A DNA stretch of 64,000 bases from Bacillus licheniformis DSM 13 = ATCC 14580 (GCF_000011645.1 NC_006270.3:2849501-2913500), one strand, 5' to 3'; counted from the first letter of the stretch, positions 33,216 through 43,333 are shown. Made by a program: numbers and translations. The notes: generated by a model from the letters alone, not told the origin.

Positions 33216-33992
33216 TTATTTCCCTTTAAAATGCGGCTTCCGCTTTTCAAGAAATGCCTGAATCCCTTCCTTCGCATCCTCGGATTGGAACACTTCGCCG
33301 AAGTATTTCCCTTCTAGCTTGAGGCCTCCTTCATACGAATACACTTTGCTCGAATTCAGGAGTTCAATGACATAAGCCATCGTCTGCGGACTTTTTTCAG
33401 CGAATTTTTGTGCGAGCTCTTTTGCCTTTTGCAGCACTTCTTCTTCATTCGCCGCCAAAATCGTGACAAGACCGTATTCAAAAGCTTCCTTGCCGGATAT
33501 CGGCTCTGATGTCCCGATCATTTCAAGCGCTTTGGCGGTGCCCACATACTTGGGAAGGCGCTGCGTTCCCGCAAAGCCGGGAATGATTCCGAGATTCAGT
33601 TCGGGAAGGCCGAGCTTTGCGCTTTCCTCGGCAATCCGGATGTGGCATGCCATCGCTAGCTCAAGACCGCCTCCAAGAGCGGCCCCGTGAATCGCGGCGA
33701 TCACCGGTTTTGGAAAAGATTCTACTTTTTCGAAAATCTGCTGGCCCTTATCAGCCAAATTTGCATAATCAGACCCGTCCATCAATGATGTAAACTCTTT
33801 AATATCAGCGCCTGCCGAGAAAAATCTTCCTTCCCCGTGAATAACGACGCTTCTGACATCCTGACGTTCTGAAAGTTCATCAAGGCATGCCGAAAGATCT
33901 TCAAGCACTTGCGTCGATAGCGCATTTGCCGGCGGGTGCTGAATCGTAATCGTCGCAACATGGCCGTCTACGGCGTATGATAATGCTGCCAT
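33216..33992 (-). CDS. fadB: Enoyl-CoA hydratase (crotonase family)
   Basis: 258 residues. It hydrates enoyl-CoA in fatty acid beta-oxidation. The CoA and oxyanion-hole segment is FFSAGADIKEF near residue 58 and AAIHGAALGGGLELAMACH near residue 100. The two catalytic acidic positions are in the region LPELNLGIIPGFAGTQRLP. It starts 2 bp after fadR ends. In B. subtilis (ysiB) it is named FadB although it contains only the hydratase part. Confidence 0.94.
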   Translation of the reverse strand: MAALSYAVDGHVATITIQHPPANALSTQVLEDLSACLDELSERQDVRSVVIHGEGRFFSAGADIKEFTSLMDGSDYANLADKGQQIFEKVESFPKPVIAAIHGAALGGGLELAMACHIRIAEESAKLGLPELNLGIIPGFAGTQRLPKYVGTAKALEMIGTSEPISGKEAFEYGLVTILAANEEEVLQKAKELAQKFAEKSPQTMAYVIELLNSSKVYSYEGGLKLEGKYFGEVFQSEDAKEGIQAFLEKRKPHFKGK

Positions 33993-33994
33993 TT

Positions 33995-34597
33995 TTATTC
34001 CTCCTCCTTCGTCTTTTGGCTGCTGAACCCGTGGATCAGCAATTCATGAATGCTGTCTGCCAGGTTTGGGAGATCGTATTTTTGATCATTCATCACCCAG
34101 GTTGTAACCGTCTCATCCACCGTACCGAAAATCATCTGCTTCGCAAGGCGGACGTCAAGCGTGCTTTTAAATTCTCCAGCTTCTTTTCCTTCGGTGATGA
34201 TGTCTTCCAGGATCGTTAAGTACCCTTTGAGAATCTCATTGATTTTCAGCCTCAGCTCAAGATTCGACTGCCTCAGCTCAAGCTGGGTGACAATCGCGAG
34301 GTGGCGATCGCTGCTGAGCAGTTCAAAGTGCTTTTTGATGAACAGCGAAAGCTTTTCTGTCGCCGAATTTTTCGCTGTCATTTCTTCGCTCATCTGCTCG
34401 ATAAACTGTCCCATTTTCTCTTTGAATAATGAGATGAGAATGTCTTCTTTGTTTTTAAAATAAAGATAAATGGTGCCGTCCGCCACCCCGGCCTGCTTGG
34501 CGATTTTTGAAACCTGCGCCTGATGGTATCCGTTTTCTGCAATCACAATGACAGCTGCGTCGATAATCTGCATATACTTTGGTCTCTTTTGTTTCAA
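33995..34597 (-). CDS. fadR: FadR, TetR-family repressor of fatty acid degradation
   Basis: 200 residues. The N-terminal TetR helix-turn-helix is ENGYHQAQVSKIAKQAGVAD followed by GTIYLYFKNKEDIL. The C-terminal ligand domain binds long-chain acyl-CoA in B. subtilis, which releases the repressor. A near-perfect operator lies 24 bp upstream, so the gene should be autoregulated. It heads fadR-fadB-etfB-etfA, with lcfA upstream. Confidence 0.95.
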   Translation of the reverse strand: MKQKRPKYMQIIDAAVIVIAENGYHQAQVSKIAKQAGVADGTIYLYFKNKEDILISLFKEKMGQFIEQMSEEMTAKNSATEKLSLFIKKHFELLSSDRHLAIVTQLELRQSNLELRLKINEILKGYLTILEDIITEGKEAGEFKSTLDVRLAKQMIFGTVDETVTTWVMNDQKYDLPNLADSIHELLIHGFSSQKTKEEE

Positions 34598-34620
34598 TTG
34601 GCTTCGTTCCTTTCAAATTA

Positions 34621-34640
34621 ATGAATGAATACTCATTCAT
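34621..34640. promoter_or_regulatory. FadR operator upstream of fadR
   Basis: ATGAATGA, four bases and TCATTCAT form a perfect dyad that matches the known FadR box TGAATGANTANTCATTCA. It lies between lcfA and fadR, 24 bp from the fadR start. No comparable site is evident upstream of lcfA within 36419-36500. Confidence 0.88.
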
Positions 34641-34699
34641 GAGTTAATCGTAAATAAAAATGGACGCTTTGTCAAGAAGCTAAAAGTAAATCGCATCAC

Positions 34700-34738
34700 A
34701 AAAGCATGCCGTCAAAATCGACGGCAGACTTTGCTTTT
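34700..34738 (-). terminator. Terminator of lcfA
   Basis: CTGCCGTC...GACGGCA within a larger AAAGCA/TGCTTT stem on the minus strand. It separates lcfA from the fadR transcript. Confidence 0.75.
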
Positions 34739-36418
34739 TCAGACGCCGGTCTTTTCCTCTTGAACGAGCGCTCTTCTTAAAATCTTTCCGACCGCCGTTT
34801 TCGGAAGTTCGTCCCTGAACTCGTATACTTTTGGCACTTTATAAGGAGCGAGACGCGATCTGGCATATTCGTCCAATTCCTTCTCCGTTATTGTAACATG
34901 ATCTTTCAGCACAACAAAAGCCTTAACCGTTTCCCCCCTGTATTCATCAGGGATGCCGGCAACGACCGCCTCCTGAACGGCTTCATGCTCGTAGAGCACT
35001 TCTTCGATTTCGCGCGGGTAGATGTTGTATCCCCCGGCAATGATCACGTCTTTTTTGCGGTCGACGATATAAAAGAAGCCGTCTTTATCCATGTAGCCGA
35101 TGTCTCCGGTAAAAAACCAGCCGTCCCTTAGACTCTGAGCGGTTTCTTCATCATTGTTCCAGTAGCCTTTCATCACCTGCGGTCCTTTGACAGCGATTTC
35201 TCCATGCTCATAAGGCCCGAGAAAACCGCCGGTTTCTTCCGAATAGATAGCAGCGTCTGTACCAGGCCAAGGACACCCGATACTGCCCGCTTTATTCAAA
35301 TCCCAAATAAAATTGGCGTGAGTGACCGGCGACGTTTCAGACATTCCATAACCTTCGACAAGCCTTCCGCCCGTCACCTTTTCAAACTGCTGTTTGACTT
35401 CAACAGGAAGCGCCGCAGATCCGCTCAAACAGCTCTTAATCGATGACAGATCGTATTGGTGAAGGTCGGGATGGTTCAACAGGGCGATATAAATCGTCGG
35501 CGCCCCCGGAAATATCGTCGGCTTTTCTTTATCGATCGTTTTCAGCGCTGCGCGCGCGTCAAATCTCGGCAGCAGGATCATTTCATACCCCTGCCTGATC
35601 GTGAAATTCAAGACGGCCGTCATTCCGTAGACGTGAAAAAACGGAACGATCCCCAGCACCTTCTCCTCCCCTTTATTCAATTGATAAAACCAGGCGGCGC
35701 ACATCTCCATGTTGGCTAGTATGTTGCGGTGGCTGAGCATGACGCCTTTTGGCGTGCCTGTCGTTCCTCCGGTATACTGCAGGACGGCAATGTCGTGGGC
35801 CGGATCAATTTCAATACCGGGCGGTCCGCTTGGAACGGGGCGTTTCATGATGGTGCGGAAAAGGTGGGTCGTCTCATTTTCATTGATCTCAACGGACATT
35901 TGATTCTCTTTTTTTTGAACGATCGGGTACAGCAGATTTTTAGGGAAAGGCAGGTAATCTTTTATGCTTGTCGCAATGATGTGCCTAATGCTTGTTAGCG
36001 CTTTCATTTTATATGCCGCCGGGTACAGCATGTCGAGCGTAATGATGATGGTTGCCCCGCTGTCATGAAGCAGATGTTCAAGCTCCCTTTCCGTATACAG
36101 CGGATTTGTCTGGACGACGATGCCGCCGGAGAAAAGAACGCCGTAATACGCGATAACCGCCTGCGGGCAGTTCGGCAGCATGATCGATACTCTGTCTCCT
36201 TTTTGAATGCCGAGCGACAGCAGGTAATCTGCCATTTTTAAAGCATCCTCGTAAACTTCCCGGTACGAACGTTTTTTTCCTAGAAAATGAATCGCTGTTT
36301 TTTCTGAAAACTGCTGGGCGGATTGTTGCAGGATGGAATGGAGTGTTTGATCTTCAAATTGCAGCTCGTGAGGAATTTGTTCGGGATAATGACGCAGCCA
36401 CGGTTTTTCAGTCGGCAT
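34739..36418 (-). CDS. lcfA: Long-chain fatty acid-CoA ligase
   Basis: 559 residues from ATG 36418 (MPTEKPWLRHY) after AAGGGGGGAG; the frame seven codons longer is not needed. An AMP-forming acyl-CoA synthetase that activates fatty acids for beta-oxidation. Motifs are the P-loop YTGGTTGTPKGVMLSH near residue 210, GYGMSETSPVTH near residue 350, FTGDIGYMDKDGFFYIVDRK with the linker hinge, and the final catalytic Lys in TAVGKILRR. It lies upstream of fadR, as in B. subtilis. Confidence 0.96.
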   Translation of the reverse strand: MPTEKPWLRHYPEQIPHELQFEDQTLHSILQQSAQQFSEKTAIHFLGKKRSYREVYEDALKMADYLLSLGIQKGDRVSIMLPNCPQAVIAYYGVLFSGGIVVQTNPLYTERELEHLLHDSGATIIITLDMLYPAAYKMKALTSIRHIIATSIKDYLPFPKNLLYPIVQKKENQMSVEINENETTHLFRTIMKRPVPSGPPGIEIDPAHDIAVLQYTGGTTGTPKGVMLSHRNILANMEMCAAWFYQLNKGEEKVLGIVPFFHVYGMTAVLNFTIRQGYEMILLPRFDARAALKTIDKEKPTIFPGAPTIYIALLNHPDLHQYDLSSIKSCLSGSAALPVEVKQQFEKVTGGRLVEGYGMSETSPVTHANFIWDLNKAGSIGCPWPGTDAAIYSEETGGFLGPYEHGEIAVKGPQVMKGYWNNDEETAQSLRDGWFFTGDIGYMDKDGFFYIVDRKKDVIIAGGYNIYPREIEEVLYEHEAVQEAVVAGIPDEYRGETVKAFVVLKDHVTITEKELDEYARSRLAPYKVPKVYEFRDELPKTAVGKILRRALVQEEKTGV

Positions 36419-36502
36419 AAGCTCCCCCCTTTTAAACAATATATTCTTGATTTGAGTATATCAAAACAATATTCAGAAAGTAATGATATTTTTTCATTTT
36501 TA

Positions 36503-36532
36503 AAAAGGCGCCCCTTTTTTAGGACACCTTTT
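36503..36532 (-). terminator. Terminator before lcfA
   Basis: AAAAGGTGTCC, loop and GGGGCGCCTTTTT (one mismatch) on the minus strand. It immediately follows the 27-residue membrane protein gene. Confidence 0.7.
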
Positions 36533-36616
36533 TCAAGCATAAAAGATCATATAAATCAGGCCGATAACCACAAATACCCCAGCTGTAAAAAACAGGACTT
36601 TCGCTAATTTCTCCAT
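36533..36616 (-). CDS. 27-residue membrane miniprotein
   Basis: ATG 36616 preceded by AAGGGGATC. The product is MEKLAKVLFF-TAGVFVVIGL-IYMIFYA, a single hydrophobic helix with a short basic N-terminus. The stop abuts a terminator. It lies 11 bp after yshE in the same direction, so it is probably the last gene of the zapA...mutS2-yshE transcript. No function is known. The good ribosome site, the perfect membrane-span composition and the terminator placement argue that it is translated. Confidence 0.65.
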   Translation of the reverse strand: MEKLAKVLFFTAGVFVVIGLIYMIFYA

Positions 36617-36627
36617 GTTGATCCCCT

Positions 36628-37032
36628 TTAGATACCCGAAGCCACGACAAATGACAGGCCTACTGAAATGACGAATGAAATGAAGCCGACTGCGCGGTTG
36701 TCGTTTTCAATCTCCTTGTCAATTTTAAAGCGCGGCGTCAGAAATTCAAAAATGAAGTAGCCGATCAAAAGCAGGATAAAACCGAACAGCCCCCACCCCA
36801 TCATTTGCAGCAGGGAATTATGCTGGCTGATCGATTTTTGCAGCACGTTGGCGATGCCTAAAATTTTTCCGCCTGTTGCCATCGCAACCGCCATGTTTCC
36901 TTTTTGAATCTCCTCCCAATTTTTATACGTGGTGACGAGTTCAAACACAGATAAAAATATCACAAGACACAAAACGGAAACACTGTAGTACGCGGCGATT
37001 TCCACAAGGTTGTTCTCCCAAAACTCTTTCAT
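36628..37032 (-). CDS. yshE: DUF350 membrane protein
   Basis: 134 residues with four hydrophobic segments. The DUF350 signature is in the middle (KGNMAVAMATGGKILGIANV), followed by MGWGLFGFILLLIGYFIFEF, and the C-terminal helix has GFISFVISVGLSFVVASGI. The function is unknown. It follows mutS2 with a 18-bp gap, as in B. subtilis. Confidence 0.92.
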   Translation of the reverse strand: MKEFWENNLVEIAAYYSVSVLCLVIFLSVFELVTTYKNWEEIQKGNMAVAMATGGKILGIANVLQKSISQHNSLLQMMGWGLFGFILLLIGYFIFEFLTPRFKIDKEIENDNRAVGFISFVISVGLSFVVASGI

Positions 37033-37050
37033 CCTTTTAGACTCCCTTTA

Positions 37051-39408
37051 TTATTTTAATTCGACAATGGTGACTCCTGATCCTCCCTCTCCCGCTTCGC
37101 CGAACCGGGAGTTTTTCACATTGCGGTGGGATTTCAATAGGTCCTGGACGCCTTTTCGGAGGGCGCCGGTTCCTTTTCCGTGAATGATCGAGACTCTCGG
37201 ATAGCCCGCAAGCACCGCATCATCCAAGTATTTTTCAACCCGGTGAAGCGCATTTTCAAACCGCTCCCCCCTAAGGTCGAGTTCGAGCGAGACGTGATAA
37301 TCTTTCCCTTTGACGGCGGCGATCGTTTTTTGTTTCTCGGGTTCGGGTGCCGATTTCAGGAATTCCAGATCCTTTTCCTTGACCTTCATTTTCAGGATGC
37401 CGATTTGCACATTCCATTCGGCCGCACCCGTTTTTTCGAGCAGCGTCCCTTTTTGGCCAAAGGTTAAAACTTTGACTTCATCGCCCGGTTTTAATTCGCG
37501 CTTGTCCGTTTTTTTCTGAGCCGGCTTTTTCGCTTTTTCAAACGAAGGCACGGCTTCTTCAAGGCGCTTTTTCGCCTCGATCAGCTCATGGTCTTTAAAT
37601 GCTTTATGGTCTTCTTTGATCATGCGGAGCGACTGGATGATGTCGTCTGCTTCTTTCATCGCTGCTTTGACTTTTTCAGCCGCTTTTTGCTCCGCTTCTT
37701 CGTAGAGCTTGTCTTTTTTCTCCTGCCATTCGCTGATCTGCTGCTGCAGGTCGCGGTGAAGGGCTTCAGCTTCCGCGCGGATGGCTTCGGTCTCCTTGAG
37801 CTCCGCTTCTGCGCGCTTTTTGCTGTCTTCCAGCGATGCGATCATCGTATCAACTTCATTATGTTCGGCCGTCATCTCCGCTTTTGCGCGGCCGATCAGG
37901 TAATCAGGCAGCCCGAGGCGCTTCGAGATTTCGAACGCATTGCTTCGGCCGGGCACTCCAATTAAAAGCTTGTATGTCGGTGATAGTGTATCGATATCAA
38001 ATTCGACGCTTGCATTAATGACATTTTCGCGATTGTAGCCGTATGCCTTCAGCTCCGGGTAATGGGTCGTGGCAATGACGCGTGCGCCTGTCTGGCACAC
38101 CTCATCAAGGATGCTGATCGCAAGGGCCGCGCCTTCCTGCGGGTCTGTTCCGGCACCGAGCTCGTCAAAAAGCACAAGGCTGTTTTCCGTCATGTCTTTC
38201 AAAATATCGACGATGTTGACCATATGCGACGAGAACGTACTTAAGCTTTGTTCGATTGACTGTTCATCGCCGATATCGGCAAATACTTGATCAAATACGG
38301 CGGTCTCTGATCCTTCTTCCGCCGGTACGTGCAATCCCGACTGCGCCATCATGGTCAAAAGCCCGAGCGTTTTGAGCGTCACCGTTTTCCCCCCCGTGTT
38401 CGGGCCCGTGATGACAATTGTCGTATACTCTCCGCCGAGCTCAATATCATTCGGAACGACCTCATCCAGGGGCAAAAGCGGGTGGCGGGCTTGAATCAGG
38501 CGGACATAGCCGTCAGCGTTGACAGCCGGTTTAACCGCTTTTGTCGCTTTTGCATATTTTGCTTTTGCAAAAATAAAGTCCAGCGTCTGAAGCACTTTGA
38601 CATCGTGAAAGAGCTCATTTGTGTGCTCTGCCGTCTTTTCTGTCAGGACGCGCAAAATCCGTTCAATCTCCTGTTTTTCGTTTACTTTTGCCTGGCGAAG
38701 CGCATTGTTCATATCGACAATCGCCTGAGGCTCGATAAACAATGTCGCACCGGAAGAAGACTGATCGTGCACGATTCCTCCGTAGCTTGATCTGTACTCC
38801 TGTTTGACAGGGATGACGAAGCGGTCGTTGCGAATCGTGATGATCGTATCCGACAGCATTTTTTGCGCAGATGAAGAACGCAGCATCGATTCCAGCCGGT
38901 CCCTGATTCTTGATTCAAGCGTCCGCAGCTGGGTCCTGATTCCCCTTAACGTCTCTGATGCATGATCAAGCACTTCCCCATGATCATCGATGCACGAATT
39001 GATGTCCCTTTCCAATTCGGAAAGCGGTATGAGCTTTTCTGCATATTGATGAAGATAAGGAATCTCAACCCCGTCTTCGAACAGGCCTTCAAGAAAGTGC
39101 TTCATCTGTTTTGCTGCGTATAGCAGACCCGATATTTCAGTCAATTCCGCCGGGCTTAAAATGCTGCCGATTTCTGCCCTTCTTAACGCTTTTCTAATGT
39201 CCGTAAGGCCGCCGAAAGGGGCGCTTCCTTTTAAACGCAGGACGGTTCCTGCTTCATCGACTTCTTCCTGCAGCTTTTTAACTTCTTCGAGCGAACGGGA
39301 AGGTTTGAGTTCCAAAAGCATTTCCTTCCCCAAAGAAGATGCCGCATGCTCTGTGAGCTGTTCTTTTACTTTATGAAATTCAAGTGCTGATAGCGCTTTT
39401 TGCTGCAA
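37051..39408 (-). CDS. mutS2: MutS2, ribosome- and DNA-associated MutS paralogue
   Basis: 785 residues. It has the MutS ATPase core (Walker [16 protein letters not shown], Walker [33 protein letters not shown]) but lacks the mismatch-recognition domain. A coiled coil spans about 505-620. The C-terminal Smr nuclease domain has [20 protein letters not shown] and [19 protein letters not shown]. Related proteins act in ribosome rescue and in limiting recombination. It lies 16 bp from polX, in the conserved zapA-yshB-polX-mutS2-yshE order. Confidence 0.96.
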
Positions 39409-39424
39409 CGTCCATTAAACCTCC

Positions 39425-41140
39425 TTAAGATCGATGGCGCGACAAAAATGCCTGGACTTCTTCAAAGGAGCGGGTGTTTAATACATTGGCCTTTGGCGTC
39501 CATCCTTTTCTCGCTGCCGTAACGCCCGTTTTCATATCATCAAGCATCGCTGTGTTGTGGGCATCCGTATTAATAACGAGTGTCACTCCGGCAGCATTCG
39601 CTTTGATCAAGTGCTCCATTCTGAGATCGAGCCGCGCTGGATTTGCGTTCAGCTCCAATGCTGTATTCGTTTTTTTCGCAAGTTCGATCAGCTGGTCAAT
39701 ATCGACTTCATACCCCGCCCTTCTTCCGATCAGACGGCCGGTCGGATGAGCGATAATGTCAACGTGCTGATTCAGCAGCGCGGTTTCAAGCCGCTTCATG
39801 ATGACATGCTGCGGCTGTGAAAAGCTTGAATGGATGGAAGCAATGACAAGATCCATTTCCGCCAGCAGCTCGTCGTCATAATCCAGTGTTCCGTCAGGCA
39901 GGATGTCCATTTCCACGCCTTTAAAAATATGAAAATCGGTAAATTCCTTATTCAGTTCATCAATTTCCTTCGCCTGCATGCGAAGGCGCTCAGGCGTCAA
40001 ACCGCCTGCGACTTTTAAATATTGGGAATGGTCTGTGATCGCCATATAGCGGTACCCTTTTGCCATGCATGCTTCCGCCATTTCCCTGATCGAAAAAGCA
40101 CCGTCGCTCCAAGCCGAGTGCATGTGAAGGTCTCCTTGAATATCCTCGGCGGAAACGAGTCCGATGTCAACGCTGTAGTCCTCGACTTCTCTTCCTGTCT
40201 CCCGCAGTTCGGGCGGAATAAACGGAAGCCCGAAATGGGCGAAAAACTCTTTTTCGCTTGAGAAAGTTTTAATTTCTCCAGTTTCAACGGTTTCGACGCC
40301 GTATTCACTGATTCTTTCGCCTTTTTCTTTGGCAAGCTGGCGCATTTTGATATTGTGGTCTTTTGATCCGGTAAAATGATGAAGCGTCGTTGGGAACTGT
40401 TCCTCTGTCACCAGCCGGAAATCCGCACTGATTTCGTATTCAAACGCAAATGTGAGAGACACTTTCGTATCTCCTGCGGCAATGACCTCCTTGATGTTCG
40501 AAAGCTTTAAGAGCCCTTCCCGGACAAGTTCCGGATCAGTGACAGCCATAATGTAATCGAGGTCTTTCACCGTTTCTTTGGCGCGGCGCAGGCTTCCGGC
40601 CCGTGAAAACTTAATGAGGCCCGGGAGCCCTTCAAGCTGCTCTTCGATGATGTCAGCGACGGCCAAAGCGACCGCGATCGGGTACCGTTCAGGGCGTTTT
40701 CCCGCTTCACCCAAAGCCTGCAGGATTTTTTCCTCCGTCTTTTTGCCGAATCCGGCAAGCCCCTGAACCTTTTGCTGTTCGCAGGCCTCTTTTAAAGATG
40801 CCGCATCACAGACGCCGAGCTCCTGATACAGCTTGGCGATTTTTTTGCCGCCGAGACCCGGAAGCTTCAAAAGCGGGACAAGTCCTTCCGGAACCTCTTC
40901 CTTTAATCGTTCCAGCGTTCCGGATGCTCCCGTGTCCATATATTCCTTGATGACAGCGTATGTGCCTTTGCCGATCCCGGACAGGGACGTCATATCATCG
41001 ATTTCCGAGAGGCTCCGGTCGTCTTGTTCAAGAGCTGCCGCAGCCTTTCTGAAAGCGGAGATTTTAAACGGGTTGTCCCCTTTTAGTTCCATATATATCG
41101 CAATCGTTTCAAGCAATTTGATGATATCTTTTTTATGCAT
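39425..41140 (-). CDS. polX: DNA polymerase X with PHP domain
   Basis: 571 residues from ATG 41140 (MHKKDIIKLL) after AGAGGTGA; the longer frame adds ten unsupported codons. The N-terminal family X polymerase has an HhH region (LSGIGKGTYAVIKEYMDTG), a second HhH (FGKKTEEKILQALGEAG), and the palm motif AGSLRRAKETVKDLDYIMAV. The C-terminal PHP domain has HMHSAWSDG, ITDHSQYLKVAGG, and INTDAHNT, which give 3'-5' exonuclease and AP endonuclease activity. It acts in base-excision and gap repair. Confidence 0.95.
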   Translation of the reverse strand: MHKKDIIKLLETIAIYMELKGDNPFKISAFRKAAAALEQDDRSLSEIDDMTSLSGIGKGTYAVIKEYMDTGASGTLERLKEEVPEGLVPLLKLPGLGGKKIAKLYQELGVCDAASLKEACEQQKVQGLAGFGKKTEEKILQALGEAGKRPERYPIAVALAVADIIEEQLEGLPGLIKFSRAGSLRRAKETVKDLDYIMAVTDPELVREGLLKLSNIKEVIAAGDTKVSLTFAFEYEISADFRLVTEEQFPTTLHHFTGSKDHNIKMRQLAKEKGERISEYGVETVETGEIKTFSSEKEFFAHFGLPFIPPELRETGREVEDYSVDIGLVSAEDIQGDLHMHSAWSDGAFSIREMAEACMAKGYRYMAITDHSQYLKVAGGLTPERLRMQAKEIDELNKEFTDFHIFKGVEMDILPDGTLDYDDELLAEMDLVIASIHSSFSQPQHVIMKRLETALLNQHVDIIAHPTGRLIGRRAGYEVDIDQLIELAKKTNTALELNANPARLDLRMEHLIKANAAGVTLVINTDAHNTAMLDDMKTGVTAARKGWTPKANVLNTRSFEEVQAFLSRHRS

Positions 41141-41257
41141 GTTGTTCACCTCTTGTTTCCCCTCGTTCATCCTGCTTCAATCATACAAATTTTTGGCTGA
41201 TCCTACAACAAACAGGCATATCCGACAGCTTCCGGGGTTCTCAAGAGCCCCGAAAAA

Positions 41258-41285
41258 AAACTTCCCTACAAACAGAGAAGTTTTT
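41258..41285 (-). terminator. Terminator after yshB
   Basis: AACTTC...GAAGTT followed by eight T on the minus strand, overlapping the yshB stop. Confidence 0.65.
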
Positions 41286-41832
41286 ACAAAGATCCGTACT
41301 GATGCAGCAGATTGTTTAACATGTTTGATAAAAACGGTGTTTTATGAATGATCAAATCAGCCATGACTGAACCGGCCATCATGCTTTGCAGGACATCAAT
41401 CGGCAGAAGCGTTCCGATGAACAGAACGACAAACACGAACAGATAGATTTCCGCAAAACCGAGCACGGCTCCGAGTATTTGGTTGATCTGTTTGAGAACC
41501 GGTATGCTTGCGACGGCATCCAAAAACGATGCGGCAACTCTCAAAAGGATAATCGTCAGGATAAAGAGAATCAAAAACGCAATCATATTGTAATAAGCGC
41601 CTTCAAGGCTTCCGTTTACAAACGCCAGCGCAGCCTGGCCGCCCGTAAAGTCGGGAGACGGAATCCAGCCGAGCTTAGGCGCAAGGTCGCCGTAATAGGT
41701 TGCGGCCACAGCGATCGCTGCGATAAACGTAACCAAACGGATAAACTGGCGGATAAACCCTCTTTTGAGTCCAATAAACAAACCGGACAAAAGCAAAATG
41801 ATAATGATGATATCTAACATCGTGATGTTCAA
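41284..41832 (-). CDS. yshB: CvpA-family membrane protein
   Basis: 182 residues with four membrane spans. The CvpA pattern is MLDIIIIILLLSGLFIGLKR at the N-terminus, then GFIRQFIRLVTFIAAIAVA, and FLILFILTIILLRVAASFLD followed by NQILGAVLGFAEIYLFVFVV. Its role is unknown in bacilli. The start overlaps the zapA stop by 4 bp. Confidence 0.92.
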   Translation of the reverse strand: MNITMLDIIIIILLLSGLFIGLKRGFIRQFIRLVTFIAAIAVAATYYGDLAPKLGWIPSPDFTGGQAALAFVNGSLEGAYYNMIAFLILFILTIILLRVAASFLDAVASIPVLKQINQILGAVLGFAEIYLFVFVVLFIGTLLPIDVLQSMMAGSVMADLIIHKTPFLSNMLNNLLHQYGSL

Positions 41833-42086
41833 TCCTTTTCTTTTATTTGTCCTTTTAATCTCTCAAGCTCTTCCTTAAGCTTCAAATAATCGTGAACCAC
41901 ATTTACAGCCGTCAAAACGGCCAGTTTATTTATATCAAGATACGGATTTTTTTCGTTGATTTCTCTCATTTTATCATCCACAATCGAGGCAACGTGCCTC
42001 ATATGGCTCTTGCTCTCATCGCCGACAATTGTGAATTGCTGACCGTAGATGTCAACTGTTGTTTTCGTTTTTTGACCATCAGACAA
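41829..42086 (-). CDS. zapA: Cell division protein ZapA
   Basis: 85 residues. The N-terminal globular part has TTVDIYGQQFTIVGDESKSH and HVASIVDDKMREINEKNPYL. A C-terminal coiled coil (VHDYLKLKEELERLKGQIKE) follows. It bundles FtsZ filaments and promotes Z-ring assembly. It heads the minus-strand operon and is divergent from rnhC. Confidence 0.95.
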   Translation of the reverse strand: MSDGQKTKTTVDIYGQQFTIVGDESKSHMRHVASIVDDKMREINEKNPYLDINKLAVLTAVNVVHDYLKLKEELERLKGQIKEKD

Positions 42087-42235
42087 CGTTTCTCCTCCAT
42101 TCCAATTATGCGAGAATCCTAGTCTATATCATAACATGTTTACAGATTGAATGGAAAGACGAGCCCTCCGCTGTTATGATACACTTATGAAAACAATGAT
42201 TTAGCGTATTTAAAGCTAATAAAGGAGATTAGAAC

Positions 42236-43177
42236 GTGTCACATTCTGTTTTAAAAGTTCCCCCGTCTGTTATTGAACGGATGCAAAGCCACTACGGGCC
42301 TGACATTACTTCACTTTCCGTACAGGGCGCAGTTTTCCAAGCCAAACCCCAAGGGTGCACCATTACAGCATACCGGTCGGGGAAGGTGCTGTTCCAAGGA
42401 AAAAACGCGGAAAAGGAAGCGGAGCGCTGGACGGCGGATGCTGAAACACCGGCTCCCAAAAAGCCCGCATCGAAAAAAAGCATCCCGTCCGTCTATCAGC
42501 CGCCTGAAGGCATCGGTTCCATGTCTGTGATCGGCTCCGATGAAGTCGGGACAGGCGATTATTTCGGCCCGATCACCGTCGCGTGCGTATACGCTGACAA
42601 GGCGAAGCTTCCGCTGTTAAAAGAACTCGGTGTTAAAGACTCGAAAAACTTAAAAGATCCGCAAATCGTTCAGATCGCGCGCGACTTAATCAAGACAGTC
42701 CCTTACAGCCTGCTCGTTTTAAGAAACGAAAAGTATAATGAAATGCAGGAAAAAGGGATGAGCCAAGGAAAAATGAAAGCTCTTCTCCACAACCAGGCGA
42801 TCGGCAACCTTCTCAAAAAATTGGACGGAACCCGGCCTGAAGCGATTTTAATCGACCAGTTCGCCGAACCGGCCGTATACTTCAAGCATCTGGCAGGCAA
42901 AACCGCCGTCAAAGAACGTACATATTTCAGCACAAAAGCGGAAGGCATCCATCTTTCAGTTGCAGCAGCCTCGATCATTGCACGCTATTCATTTTTAATG
43001 GAAATGGATAAGCTGTCAAAACAAGCCGGCATTACGCTTCCGAAAGGAGCGGGCCCGCTCGTCGATGAAGCCGGCGCCAAGCTGATCAAGAAACACGGCG
43101 AAGACGCATTGCGGGTATTCACAAAGCTGCATTTTGCCAATACGCAGAAGGCGAAGCGGATTGCGTCGAAACGGTAA
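42236..43177 (+). CDS. rnhC: Ribonuclease HIII
   Basis: 313 residues from a GTG at 42236 preceded by AAAGGAGATT. The N-terminal TBP-like substrate-binding domain (about 1-80) is linked to the RNase H domain. Catalytic residues are in IGSDEVGTGDYFGPITVACV, KDSKNLKD, ILIDQFAEP and AAASIIARYSFLMEMDKLS. It removes ribonucleotide stretches from RNA-DNA hybrids. The positive-strand placement opposite zapA is conserved. Confidence 0.96.
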   Translation: MSHSVLKVPPSVIERMQSHYGPDITSLSVQGAVFQAKPQGCTITAYRSGKVLFQGKNAEKEAERWTADAETPAPKKPASKKSIPSVYQPPEGIGSMSVIGSDEVGTGDYFGPITVACVYADKAKLPLLKELGVKDSKNLKDPQIVQIARDLIKTVPYSLLVLRNEKYNEMQEKGMSQGKMKALLHNQAIGNLLKKLDGTRPEAILIDQFAEPAVYFKHLAGKTAVKERTYFSTKAEGIHLSVAAASIIARYSFLMEMDKLSKQAGITLPKGAGPLVDEAGAKLIKKHGEDALRVFTKLHFANTQKAKRIASKR

Positions 43178-43200
43178 GCGGTGCGGACTAGGCTGGATAA

Positions 43201-43225
43201 GCGGGTCCGTTGCAACTAGACCCGC
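43201..43225 (+). terminator. Hairpin after rnhC
   Basis: GCGGGTC, 11-nt loop and GACCCGC, then ATATTTC. A moderate terminator. Confidence 0.6.
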
Positions 43226-43311
43226 ATATTTCACTAAAACATTAACAATAAATGAAAAATAAGGATTGAAAATTCAAATTAATTGTAGTATATTGAACAA
43301 ACTTAGAATTG

Positions 43312-43333
43312 AAGCCCCATATACAGGGGCTTT
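43312..43333 (+). terminator. Second hairpin downstream of rnhC
   Basis: AAGCCCC, 6-8 nt loop and GGGGCTTTAATT. No gene lies between it and the first hairpin. Confidence 0.6.
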
